Positions 1-9,000 of a DNA stretch of 64,000 nucleotides are shown here, in pieces; position 1 is the first letter of the stretch, and each line of letters opens with the position of its first letter. The notes beneath the pieces were generated by a model. That model was not told the DNA's origin and searched no databases. It worked only from the letters and a program-made list of their open reading frames with translations. The position numbers were made by a program, and so were the translations under genes. Source of the stretch: Bacteroidota bacterium (lineage in GTDB: Bacteria > Bacteroidota > Bacteroidia > Chitinophagales > Saprospiraceae). Location of the stretch: contig JAKQHS010000131.1 in NCBI GenBank assembly GCA_029557915.1, positions 1 to 64,000 on the forward strand, given 5' to 3'.

Positions 1-89
1 ACTCCCTGGTGTTTCGCTTCCTTAAGAATTCGAAGTTTTTCTTCCCGGGTAAATTTCCGGACTCCATTTGATGTGGTTTTCATGTCCAT
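1..89 (-). CDS. Transposase OrfA-like, 5' part only
   Basis: The frame starts with ATG at 89 (a second ATG lies at 83) and runs off the window. The 29 visible residues include KFTREEKLRILKEAKHQG, typical of the N-terminal helix-turn-helix of IS3/IS911-type OrfA proteins, which bind the element ends. Family knowledge suggests a second frame (OrfB, the DDE integrase) would follow outside the window. Whether the element is intact cannot be judged. It lies beside a second, decayed transposase gene and a duplicated tRNA piece, which marks this as an insertion-prone spot. Confidence 0.6.
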   Translation of the reverse strand, partial: MDMKTTSNGVRKFTREEKLRILKEAKHQG

Positions 90-141
90 AATTACTAAAA
101 TTTTTTTGTAACTATGTCTGAAAATTTAGGGGGCTGTTTCA
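1..141 (-). mobile_element. End of an IS3-like insertion sequence, cut by window edge
   Basis: Read on the minus strand, the element begins near 141 with TGAAACAGCCCCCTAAA, which resembles the TGA...GCCCC terminal inverted repeats of IS3-type elements. It is followed about 50 nt later by the start of a transposase OrfA-like reading frame. The rest lies outside the window, so neither the other end nor a target duplication can be checked. Confidence 0.55.
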
Positions 142-162
142 ATAGATTTACCTGAAAAAAGG

Positions 163-428
163 ATGAAAAGTGATCAAATGACCAGGCCGGATGGCCTGGA
201 GCTTATTTCCGCCTGGAAATCAAGCGAAAAGTCCAGCACCGAATTTTGCGAGGAACGAGACATGACGATATAACTCATCACCGATTGCAATACTGGCATG
301 AGGTGTATAAAAAGGTTAACAGACAGGAATTGGGCCGGAAGGCTGAAAAGGGATTTATTCCGACAGTTGTGGGTTCTACAACCAAGGACGGGAATGATAA
401 ATTGCATCTTTATATGCCCTCTTATTAA
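163..428 (+). pseudogene. IS66 TnpA-like accessory gene, frameshifted
   Basis: The first segment starts with ATG at 163 and reads LELISAWKSSEKSSTEFCEE before a TAA at 271. The continuation in another frame reads HHRLQYWHEVYKKV and on to a stop at 426-428. Joined, the two match the usual TnpA layout of IS66 elements: a W-x-S-S-x(3)-S-x-FC segment followed by a YHxxQYW segment. A single frameshift near 270 therefore breaks the gene. No TnpB or TnpC follows, so this is a remnant and not a live element. An alternative is an unrelated small HTH gene with a sequencing error, but the order of the two motifs favours TnpA. Confidence 0.55.
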
Positions 429-489
429 TAAATTTTAAAAAAAATGTCACTTAAAACTCTCATTTTAAGTAACTTATGATCAAAATCGT

Positions 490-509
490 GGTGGTGCCTC
501 CAGGAATTG
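490..509. repeat. Duplicated piece of the tRNA-Phe 3' half
   Basis: The 20 bases GGTGGTGCCTCCAGGAATTG are identical to 884-903, the 3' end of the tRNA-Phe gene, in the same orientation. A further 12 bases (GGACACCAGGAT, 529-540) also match the tRNA but are separated from the first block by a small palindrome, TGTCCCG-CGACCT-CGGGACA-like, at about 508-526. This is either an attachment-site remnant of an element that integrated into the tRNA 3' end or a decayed second tRNA copy. Confidence 0.6.
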
Positions 510-599
510 TCCCGCGACCTCGGGACAAGGACACCAGGATATTCTAATGTCTGGATAAAATAGAAAGCCTGAGTGCCTCATCATGGATAAAACGAATAA

Positions 600-833
600 T
601 TAAATTAAATCCTTGCTTTTTTGCCTTTTAAGGAAGGCTTCCATTTTTCTTGCTCTGATCCTGGAAAAAAGGTTGGCGGACCTGGCAATCCACCAATCAG
701 AAGCGATCATAGTAAAGGAGGATTTAAACGAATGAGACCGATGTTGGGCTAGACGCTCCTCAAGATTCTGAGTTTCCACGATATAATATTTATCCAGGGA
801 CGGACTGTAAAGGATGTAAACAAAATGCATCAT
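600..833 (-). CDS. GIY-YIG nuclease-like small protein, probably degenerate
   Basis: The start is placed at the ATG pair at 833/830, giving a protein that begins MMHFVYILYSPSLDKYY, the usual start of the small single-domain GIY-YIG (UvrC N-terminal-like) proteins common in Bacteroidota. The longer upstream extension does not look like this family. In the second half-motif the expected YIG reads YIV (YYIVET), so a conserved glycine is lost. The middle, where a catalytic arginine and glutamate region is expected, keeps RARKMEAFLKRQ, similar to the family's REKxLK helix. The gene sits between the duplicated tRNA piece and the intact tRNA-Phe. Activity is doubtful and no role can be assigned. Confidence 0.55.
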   Translation of the reverse strand: MMHFVYILYSPSLDKYYIVETQNLEERLAQHRSHSFKSSFTMIASDWWIARSANLFSRIRARKMEAFLKRQKSKDLI

Positions 834-885
834 GTGTTCAAATAAACAAAAAGAGGTTGCCAAACGACAACCTCCTTTACTTCGG

Positions 886-958
886 TGGTGCCTCCAGGAA
901 TTGAACCAGGGACACCAGGATTTTCAGTCCTGTGCTCTACCAACTGAGCTAAGGCACC
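886..958 (-). tRNA. tRNA-Phe (GAA anticodon)
   Basis: The minus strand reads GGTGCCTTAGCTCAGTTGG for the acceptor and D arm, an anticodon stem-loop with loop CTGAAAA, and a TTCAATT T-loop. The 7-bp acceptor stem GGTGCCT/AGGCACC is perfect and the discriminator base is A at 886. The bases after it are CCG, so the CCA tail is not fully encoded. The anticodon GAA gives phenylalanine. Confidence 0.95.
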
Positions 959-1058
959 ATCGCCCATAAACAAGGAACTTGTTTATAAGGCGGGGCAAAT
1001 ATACTTTTTTTATTTTATCCAGGAAATCCCTCACTTCTCTCGGTGAATACCGGGCGGA

Positions 1059-1130
1059 CCTGTCTGCCGCCAGGCAGGCTTCCAAGGACTTGTTTATTTG
1101 AGGATGTATAAAGCTCCCGCAGGCGCGGGA
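1059..1130. repeat. Two short palindromes downstream of the isomerase-like gene
   Basis: Two hairpin-forming sequences lie here: CCTGTCTG-CCGC-CAGGCAGG at 1059-1078 (8-bp stem with one G-T pair) and TCCCGC-AGGC-GCGGGA at 1115-1130 (perfect 6-bp stem). Neither is followed by a clear T-run in either direction, so they look more like dispersed REP-type palindromes than terminators. They fill most of the gap between tRNA-Phe and the next gene. Confidence 0.45.
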
Positions 1131-1184
1131 TTGCCATGCTCCTATACATGGAATTTTGTTGAAGGAAACCAACCCTTTTTATGA

Positions 1185-2090
1185 TCACTTCGGATCCACC
1201 GCGCGATAGGCCGCCAATACGGCCACTTCACCTTCTTTCCCGGGTTTGCTTGACCCGTGTTCCAGGCCGACAAAACCGCGGTATCCTTTGTCGTAAACAT
1301 GTTGCAGAACTTTTGGGTAATTGATCTCTCCGGTCGTGGGCTCTTTGCGTCCCGGGGTGTCCCCGATCTGAATATAGGCAATTTCGTCCCAGGCATAATC
1401 CAGGGTAGGCAGGAGATTTCCCTCCTGAATCTGCACATGATAAAAATCAAATAGCACCTTCACGCTTGGGCTCCCAACCGCTTTAGCCAGGGCATAGGCC
1501 TGGGGTATGGTATGCAGGAACATGCCCGGGTGATCGATCTTATGATTCATGGATTCCATCACCATGATGAGCCCGTGAGGTTCGTATACGCCGGCGATTC
1601 GTTTTAACAGCTCGACTGCATTTGCCATCTGAAAATCCCAGGGAAGTTTTGGGTCCGCCATGCCTAATACATTGTGAATAAACCGCGTATTCATCCTTTT
1701 GGCAATGTCCACCGATGCCCGGACATCCTCCATGACCTTCTCTCTTAAGCCGCCGTCACGGCCCGCAAAGGTGACGTCCTTAAACGTCAAAGTACCTACG
1801 AACTGCCCCCACTCCATGCCCAGTCCCTGAACGGTTTTGCTGATCCTTTCCTGCTCTTCGACGGGCCTGTTCTTCAGCATGGTATTTTCCCAGGCGCGAA
1901 ATCCCTGATCATGTCCCCATTTGATCTGGTCCACGGGATTGTCGCCCGCCAGGTCTCCGAAGAGCCCAAAATCCGGGGAAAATTTCATTTTAAAAACAGG
2001 ATCGGCAATACCAGGAATGGCGTTGCTGTGGAATGAAGGCAAAATACCTGAAGCAAGTATTCCGCTCTTTAAAAAGTTCCGTCGCTTCAT
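1185..2090 (-). CDS. Sugar isomerase/hydroxypyruvate isomerase-like TIM barrel, exported
   Basis: The protein has about 302 residues from the ATG at 2090 (an in-frame ATG also lies at 2099). The N-terminus MKRRNFLKSG is a twin-arginine export signal. The body shows the xylose-isomerase-like TIM-barrel landmarks of the hydroxypyruvate isomerase (Hyi) group: a metal-binding glutamate in VMESMNH, DFYH, the IQIGDTPGRKEPTTGEINY segment and a final GLEH glutamate. Family members interconvert small keto- and aldo-sugars or act as epimerases; the actual substrate is unknown. It lies 40 bp downstream of, and co-directional with, the large propeller-cytochrome gene. Such isomerases and cytochrome-bearing propeller proteins often occur together in sugar-degradation loci, so a role in periplasmic sugar oxidation is inferred. 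Confidence 0.8.
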   Translation of the reverse strand: MKRRNFLKSGILASGILPSFHSNAIPGIADPVFKMKFSPDFGLFGDLAGDNPVDQIKWGHDQGFRAWENTMLKNRPVEEQERISKTVQGLGMEWGQFVGTLTFKDVTFAGRDGGLREKVMEDVRASVDIAKRMNTRFIHNVLGMADPKLPWDFQMANAVELLKRIAGVYEPHGLIMVMESMNHKIDHPGMFLHTIPQAYALAKAVGSPSVKVLFDFYHVQIQEGNLLPTLDYAWDEIAYIQIGDTPGRKEPTTGEINYPKVLQHVYDKGYRGFVGLEHGSSKPGKEGEVAVLAAYRAVDPK

Positions 2091-2130
2091 ATAAAACATT
2101 TATTGAATATGGCAAATCCCGGGCTTCGGT

Positions 2131-5100
2131 TTAGCGGAGCAGTCTGGCGTCGGTTTCGGGGTCCTGGTCCTGTCCTATCAGAAAGGCCAGGAGGTCCGCC
2201 ATTTCCTGTTCCGTGAGCAACTTATCCAGTCCCGCAGGCATCATGGAATGTTCCAGAATCTCCGTGGACAGAATATCGCTGCGCTGAATCTGCACCGATT
2301 CCTGGGGAGAAATGCCCAGCCGGATCATGTCCCCGGTTTGTTCTTGAATGATTCCGGTAAAGGTGCCTTCCTTGGTGCTGATCCGGTAGGTTTCGTATTC
2401 CCTGACAAAACTCACCCCCGGGTATACGATCGCCTCAACCAAATCGTGAGCAGACCGGTCGCGCTGAATGGAAGTAAGGTCCGGGCCAAAGCCAGCCCCT
2501 TCATTTCCGATGACGTGACAGGTATAACAAATGGCTTTGCCAAGGAACAGTTCCCTTCCGCGAACAATGTCTCCTTTTACAATGGAATTCTCGATGGCAT
2601 GGATGAGTGACAGGCGTTCACCCTGTACCGCCGATAATTTGGCCATCAATTGGTCCTTTGCTTCGTTCAATTCCGGGGGATAGTTTGAAAACAGGCCATG
2701 GAGGTACTCTTCCGTGAAATTGTCAAGACCGGGCGAACGCTCCAGCGCTCCTGCAAGGGCGGTTCCTATTTCTAAATTTTTCGCACCCTGAAAGACGGGC
2801 ATCAGCCTCGGCAGGATAAAGGCATCCGCCTTTCCGAGAAATTCTTTGGCAATTTTAAGGAGTTGGTCATCCGACAGTTTGGCTTGTCCCAGGACCCCCG
2901 CGGCCTGCTGACGTATGCTGGCTTCAATATCCGGCTGAATCTGGGTATAGAGGTAATCGAAATGCGGACTGGTAAGCAGGGCGCTGTCCCTCAAGGAGGT
3001 CCCGATCGCATGGATTCTGAGTATGGCAGGATTTTGCTTATTCCCGGCCACTTGTTTAAGGGTATGGTCCAATGAAGAGACCCCGTACAGCCGGATTAAC
3101 TTTAATACCTTAAGTTTTACTTCGACCTCCGCATTGGAGGTGAGTTCCTTTCCAAGAGGGCCGATCCAGGCGGCAGGGAATTCTTTAATATTACAGCCGC
3201 TCATGGACTCAAGGACAAAGAGCTTTTTTTCAATTTGCGGCGCTGCCATCTGATCAGCCATGAATCGCTGCATGGTGCCATCCCCGCAAAAGGAAACCAG
3301 AATATCTTTCAATTGAGTTTTGTCGGCCTCGCTCCACTCGGGTTTGTTCAGTTGTTTTTGCAGGTATACAATGAAGTCGGGCGCCCATTCGGGATGGTGA
3401 CTGATCACCCAACGGGCCGCGCTTTCCAGCATGCTGTCCGCGCTGGCTAAAAAAGGAGTCACCTGCTCCAGTTTTAATGATTGGTTCTGCATTTGGTCCA
3501 GTGCGATCAAAGCAGCCCTCTTGACCTCGTCCGAAGGATGGGTGAGACCCGCCTTAACCAGGTCCGGCCGGTTCATCGAGAGCAGTGAATAGATGATGGC
3601 ATGTTCAACAAACCGGTCCTTCACTCCATCGGCGGACTGCAGCAATGCGGGAATCGCACGCGGTTCGCCGATCTGCCCAATCGCCGTTGCCGCCTGGCGC
3701 CGGACTGCCGGCAGATCGGTTTGAATCGCTTGAATGAGTTGATCCACCGAACCCTGGTCTTTCGCCAGGCCCAGGGCTTTTGCCGCGGCTACCCGCACTT
3801 GCAGATCCTTATCCTTTAGTCCTTCCCTTAATGCGGCGATGGATTCACTGGAATGGATCCTGTAAAGGGCATACACGATGCGGGTGCGGGCATGGGCGTC
3901 CGGGGAATTGGTCAACAATGCGGCCAGCGAGGCCACCGACTCCTGACTGCGATCAACCAGTTGATTTACGGCCCGGTCCGCCACAAAAGGCCGGGCGTCT
4001 TCAATATACCTGGCAATCGTCGCAACATCGAGGCCGGCCCATTCAATATGGTTTCCAAAAGGATCTTCCATTTTGGCGGCGTCTTTTTTTCTCACGCGAT
4101 AGATCGATCCCTTTAATTCCGGTTTCGATACCTGTGAAAGGGGACAGCCTTTGATAAACCATCCGCCGGTTTCCACGACCAGCAGGCTACCGTCCCCGTC
4201 TTCCAATACGTCGGTCGGATGAAAGTCTTCGTTTTCGGAAGAAAAGAAAACTTCGTCCTCCGTCCGGAAGGAGGCCCCTTCCCGGATCAATTGATGACGA
4301 AGAACCCGGTGTGTATTAAACTGGGCGCTGAATAAATTATCCCGGTAGCTTTCATCCAGGACGCTGCCACGGTAACGAATGATCCCGGCAGGGGCCACCC
4401 TGGAATATTTGGTCACCACGGGCAACAAATCCCCGGTCAAAGGCAGCCTGTCGCGCGTGATGTTGTTGTTGGGCTTGGGATAGACCCCGCCTTCTGTCCA
4501 ATACATCAGGGCATCCCGGAGGCCGGCCTTAGGCTCGGTGAAATAGGTTTGAGTCCCCAACACTTCCGATGCGGCCGTAAAAGCAAGTCCGACCGGATTG
4601 TTCATGCCACCGGCGGATATCCACTGAAGCCCTGAACCATCCGGCTTTAATCTCCAGACCCTTGCCGTTTCCCCTTTAAGGTGCTCGCCTTCGCGGGTCA
4701 TGATGTCAAAACCTTCAATGGCGCTGGTCAGATAAAGCCAGCCGTCGGGCGCCATAAAGGGACCGATGAGGCTGTTGGCATTGACGTTCAACTCCCATCC
4801 GGACAGCAGCACTTCCCGTTGGTCCGCAACGCCATCTCCGTCGGTGTCCGTAAGTTTTAGCAATTCAGGTGCGGAAGAGGCGTAAAGACTACCTTTATAA
4901 AACACCCCGCCTTGCGGAAAACCGACTTTATCTGCAAAGACCGTATACTTATCATAGAAGCCGTCCCCATCTTCATCCACCAGGAGTTTTATCCGGAATT
5001 GAGGATTCTTTAAAGCATCTTCGGTTTTGTTGTATACATTGCCGGTGGACTCATACACAAAAAGGCGCCCGGTTTCATCAACAAAAGCAAACATGGGGTA

Positions 5101-5265
5101 GTCCACCAGGTCCGGCCCTGCGGCCACTTCGATGGTAAATCCCTCCGGAACTTCAATGTCACGGGTTGCTGCATCAGGACTTTTGCCGCATTGGGACAAG
5201 GTTAATAAAGCACTGGCCAAAAGCAGAAACAGACAGGAATAAAGATTCTTGTGGTGGAAGTTCAT
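2131..5265 (-). CDS. Propeller-HEAT-cytochrome c lipoprotein (PVC-type dehydrogenase family)
   Basis: The start is placed at the ATG at 5265, where a lipoprotein signal begins (LLLASALLTLSQCGKS); the open frame continues 70 codons upstream but that part is not signal-like. The protein has about 1,044 residues. Residues about 30-430 form a sorbosone-dehydrogenase-like beta-propeller with DEDGDGFYD and DTDGDGVAD calcium-type loops. About 480-700 are HEAT repeats (VRVAAAKALGLAKD and similar). The C-terminal 150 residues hold a class I cytochrome c with CYTCH near residue 910 and a likely axial methionine in the HSMMPAGL segment. This order is that of the membrane-bound dehydrogenase-domain proteins abundant in Planctomycetes and Bacteroidota. 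A role in periplasmic oxidation of sugars or related compounds is inferred, with electrons passed to the heme; no substrate can be named. Confidence 0.85.
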   Translation of the reverse strand: MNFHHKNLYSCLFLLLASALLTLSQCGKSPDAATRDIEVPEGFTIEVAAGPDLVDYPMFAFVDETGRLFVYESTGNVYNKTEDALKNPQFRIKLLVDEDGDGFYDKYTVFADKVGFPQGGVFYKGSLYASSAPELLKLTDTDGDGVADQREVLLSGWELNVNANSLIGPFMAPDGWLYLTSAIEGFDIMTREGEHLKGETARVWRLKPDGSGLQWISAGGMNNPVGLAFTAASEVLGTQTYFTEPKAGLRDALMYWTEGGVYPKPNNNITRDRLPLTGDLLPVVTKYSRVAPAGIIRYRGSVLDESYRDNLFSAQFNTHRVLRHQLIREGASFRTEDEVFFSSENEDFHPTDVLEDGDGSLLVVETGGWFIKGCPLSQVSKPELKGSIYRVRKKDAAKMEDPFGNHIEWAGLDVATIARYIEDARPFVADRAVNQLVDRSQESVASLAALLTNSPDAHARTRIVYALYRIHSSESIAALREGLKDKDLQVRVAAAKALGLAKDQGSVDQLIQAIQTDLPAVRRQAATAIGQIGEPRAIPALLQSADGVKDRFVEHAIIYSLLSMNRPDLVKAGLTHPSDEVKRAALIALDQMQNQSLKLEQVTPFLASADSMLESAARWVISHHPEWAPDFIVYLQKQLNKPEWSEADKTQLKDILVSFCGDGTMQRFMADQMAAPQIEKKLFVLESMSGCNIKEFPAAWIGPLGKELTSNAEVEVKLKVLKLIRLYGVSSLDHTLKQVAGNKQNPAILRIHAIGTSLRDSALLTSPHFDYLYTQIQPDIEASIRQQAAGVLGQAKLSDDQLLKIAKEFLGKADAFILPRLMPVFQGAKNLEIGTALAGALERSPGLDNFTEEYLHGLFSNYPPELNEAKDQLMAKLSAVQGERLSLIHAIENSIVKGDIVRGRELFLGKAICYTCHVIGNEGAGFGPDLTSIQRDRSAHDLVEAIVYPGVSFVREYETYRISTKEGTFTGIIQEQTGDMIRLGISPQESVQIQRSDILSTEILEHSMMPAGLDKLLTEQEMADLLAFLIGQDQDPETDARLLR

Positions 5266-5701
5266 GCTGCAGGGTTGATCATTCCGTAAAATAAGAATAA
5301 ATCCTGAGCCTGGATATGGATGTCCTGGACAGGCCTGAAGAACTAAAGTCCTTCGGAGAAAACATTTCAAAAATGAAAACAGCAGGGGATCGCTATACCA
5401 CAATCCAGGCGCAACAGCCTGATGAATAGCAAGTCGGTTTAAACCCAAATCTTTGGACGTTGTCAACCCAAGCATTCACGCCAATCCTGCCCTTCTTATG
5501 GATTCCCGGTGAAATCCTTAATTCGTTTTCCGACACATAACCCATAAAAATTGCATGCCTTCCCTTGACGTGTTCATGTTTGGTCTTTTCCCTGTAACCG
5601 GCCTTTCTGCCCAGAATTAATTGTTTAAATTTATCTGGATTAAGTATAATTTTAGCCGGCTGCCCATCGTTATTCTTAGTAATTCCTTAACGCTTTTTGA
5701 T

Positions 5702-5875
5702 ATGAAATTGAAAATCAGGTTCTTCCAACTACACTATGGGATCTGTTTCATTTTCTGTGCTTTTTGCATGCACCTTTCGCCGGGCACCAGGTCTTTACCC
5801 GGTGAGTCGATGATCAAAGCCGAATGGCCCCTTCCGGTCTCCCCGGATACGGTCACGGATATGGATGGGTTTTGA
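5702..5875 (+). pseudogene. Truncated N-terminus of a SusC-like gene
   Basis: A 57-codon frame starts with a signal-peptide-like stretch (MKLKIRFFQLHYGICF) and ends TVTDMDGF just before a TGA. The last residues match TVTDIDGM in the carboxypeptidase-regulatory domain of the SusC protein encoded about 400 bp downstream. At DNA level ACGGTCACGGATAT and GATGGG are shared. The spacer between signal and TVTD is far shorter than in the intact gene. I read this as a decayed duplicate of a SusC start; it could also be a chance match, since the motif is short. Confidence 0.4.
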
Positions 5876-5882
5876 GGTTTAA

Positions 5883-5914
5883 CAGTTTAGCAGTTTATCA
5901 GTTTAGCAGTTTTC
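5883..5914. repeat. 8-bp tandem repeat CAGTTTAG/T
   Basis: Four consecutive units are visible: CAGTTTAG, CAGTTTAT, CAGTTTAG, CAGTTTTC. It lies between the SusC remnant and the intact SusC gene. No function is evident. Confidence 0.7.
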
Positions 5915-6071
5915 CAATAACCGTATTAGGAATGGTTGGGGAAGGCAGATTTCATATGATTTTAATCAGGTCATCCGGAAAATAGAATTTTTTTAGCTTT
6001 AAGTGGTCTAAAACCACCAGTTTATAAAGATAAGCTGGGAAAAACACCTTTTCAAAACCAGATTAAACCTT

Positions 6072-9000
6072 ATGAAAATGCTAAGTATTAGCCGTAACAG
6101 GATAGGGATCCACCAATGCCTTTGGGTACTCGTCCTTTCATTCCTATTCATGGGCACCGCGTTCGCCCAGATCAATGTGACCGGGACGGTGAAGGATGAA
6201 AATGGGGAAGCCCTCCCCGGGGTAGCCATCCAGGTAAAGGGAACCTCTACCGGTACGGTCACGGATATCGATGGGATGTACCGGATTTCCGCCCAGCCGC
6301 AGGACATTCTCATCTTCACCTATGTAGGCATGCAGCCCCATGAGGTCAATGTCAACGGGCAAAGCCAGATCGACGTGACCATGACCGCGGATGTGGAAAT
6401 TCTTTCAGAAGTGATCGTCACGGCCCTCGGTATAAAAGAAGACCGCAAAAAACTGAGTTATTCTGCCCAGAGCATCGGTGGACAGGAATTGCAGGAAACC
6501 CAGCGCGACAATGCCGTAATGGGTTTGCAAGGTCGGGTAGCCGGCCTTTCGCTCACGCCCACCAGCGGCATCCCGGGATCGGCAGTAAACATTACCCTGA
6601 GGGGGGTCAATTCCATCGGCAACAGCAATCAGCCTTTGTTTGTGGTGGATGGCCTGCCTATCAACAGCGGCACCTTTGACCAGCACAATCTTTATTCCGA
6701 TGCGGCGGGGGTCAGCGGCAATGTCAACAACAACCGTGACGACATAGCCAACCGGGTGACCGATCTCAACCCGGCCGATATCGAAAACATCACGGTTTTG
6801 AAAGGACCGGAGGCAGCCGCCCTGTATGGAAATGAAGGCGCCAACGGAGTCATCCTCATCACCACCAAAAAAGGCAAGGCCGGCGTCGGGAGATTAAATT
6901 ATAACAACCGCTTCACCGTATCCAGCCTCAACCTCTTTCCTGAAACCCAAACCGCCTACGGCAGAGGGCTCAATGGCGCCGCGGACCCCAATACCGCCAA
7001 TTATTTTGGAGCCAAAATCCCTTCCGGCACTCCTTTATATGATAATATCGGGGCTTTTTATCAAAACGGGTCCAATATGCGCCATGACCTCAGTTTTGAA
7101 GGCGGGGCCACCAACCTGACTTACCGTCTTTCGGGCTCCTATTTTAACGCCAATGGGGTCATCCCTGAAAACAACCAGAAGCAACTCAATGTCGCCCTGA
7201 ACCTGGATGCCAACCTGTTGAAAAACCTGAGAGGCTCTGCCCGGATCAACTACATCAGCAATGATTCCAAAATCCCGCCGGCAGGAGCCCTGGGTTATCT
7301 TCTGAGCGTTTTGGCTTATCCCCGGACGGACGATATCACCCAATACCTCAATCCGGACGGCACCCGCAGGCAAACCACTTCGCTGAGCCCGGCATCGGAA
7401 CTCGACAATCCGCTCTTTCTGGTCAATAAGAATAAAAGGACCGACCATACCAACCGGACCCTCACCAATATTTCCTTTACTTATGAACCCCTGAACTGGT
7501 TTTCTCTCACGGCCCGCATGGGAGCCGATATTTACAGCACCCTCGGCAACCGCTTTTATCACCCGGAATCCGTGATCGGCAACGCCCGGAGGGGCTGGAT
7601 TGAAAATTATTCCGATGACGGTCGCATCCTCAACGGCAATATTTTCGCCACCTTCAAAAAGAAAATTTCCACGCTCAACGGGTCTTTGCTGGTCGGATCT
7701 TCCGTGGATGACCGCCAGGCGGACATCAATGCTTCTTACGGCGAAAAGTTTTACCTTCCTGAATTCAACAGCCTCAACAATACCGACCCCACCACCCAGC
7801 GGGACCGCAGCAATCTCCGCCGGACCCGCCTCCTGGGCGCTTTTGCAAAAGCGGAGATCAGTCTCAACGATATCCTCATCTTTAACCTGACCGGAAGGAA
7901 CGACTGGTCGTCCACCCTCCCAAAATCAAACCGCTCGTACTTCTATCCTTCTGCGGGGGTCACTTTTTTGCTGACCAGCCTGCCCATGTTTAAAGAAAAC
8001 GACCGGGTCTTGTCTTTTGCCAAACTCAGGGCCTCCTATGCTGAAGTAGGAAATCCCGCACCGGCTTATCTGATCCAGGCAAGGCTTGCCCCCCAACCCT
8101 CTACGGGCGGCGGATTCCTGTTTGATTTTTACGGAGACAACCCGGCCCTCAAACCGGAAAAGGTAAACAGTTATGAAATCGGGGGCGACTTTTCCTTCTT
8201 CAAAGGACGTCTCAATGCCGACCTGGCCTGGTTTTCAAAAAGCATAGAGGACCAGATCATCACCCAGCGTCTGAGCTACGGCACCGGTTTTATATTCGGT
8301 TTGCTCAACGGAGGAGAATTGAATACCAAGGGATGGGAAATCCAGCTGGGAGGCAAACCTTTCCGAAACAATACCATAGACTGGGAGATCAACGCCAATT
8401 TCACAAAATACTCCACCAAAGTCATCAGCCTGCCGGCCAACGTAAACGAATATTACAGTTCGGATACCTGGGTCTACGGAAATGCCAGGGCGAGCGCGTT
8501 TTCACCCAGTGCCATACTCGCCTCCAGGTTTACCTCCGCGAACAACCGTTATTATGCCCCCGTCAACGATCGCGGAGCGGGCACAGCTACGGCCATCGGA
8601 GGATACAGCTACCTGAGGAACAGCAAAGGGGACATCCTGGTGGATCCCAATACGGGCTTCCCGCTTTCCAATAACAATTTTTTACCGATCGGGGACCGCA
8701 ACCCCGATTTCACCGTAGGGCTGGTCAACAAGTTGAGCTTCCGTAAAAACCTGAGCCTGTCCTTCCTGGTTGATATTCGCAAAGGCGGGGATATTTTTAA
8801 CGGCAATGAAATGTATCTTACCCAAACCGGCCTGAGTGTGAATACCCTTGACCGGGAAAAACCCTTTGTAGTCAAAGGCGTGCTCAAAGACGGTAAGGAA
8901 GAATCAGAAAATCCCACGGTCAATGCCCGCGAGATCAGCCGTTTTAGCTCCTCCCTGTATTATACCACCTATGTTCAACCGGAAGATTTCGTGGAGAAGG

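Larger units (their letters stand above)
5266..6071. other. Long intergenic stretch with SusC remnant and short repeats
   Basis: This 806-bp gap separates divergent genes and must hold promoters for both, though no clear TAnnTTTG box stands out. Two things are visible: a short frame at 5702-5875 that ends in a SusC-like peptide, and an 8-bp tandem repeat at 5883-5914. A small hairpin, GTGGT-CTAAA-ACCAC, lies at 6003-6017, about 55 bp before the SusC start. Nothing else is recognised. Confidence 0.5.

Noticed and set aside
1115-1130. Rho-independent terminator for the isomerase-like gene
   Set aside because: The GC-rich hairpin has no T-run in either direction; it fits a dispersed palindrome better.
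5266-5475. 70-codon N-terminal extension of the propeller-cytochrome gene
   Set aside because: The lipoprotein signal begins at 5265; the extension is not protein-like for this family.
5621-5701. Upstream start (5621) for the SusC-like remnant
   Set aside because: The signal-like segment begins at 5702, and the sequence before it does not resemble a SusC start.
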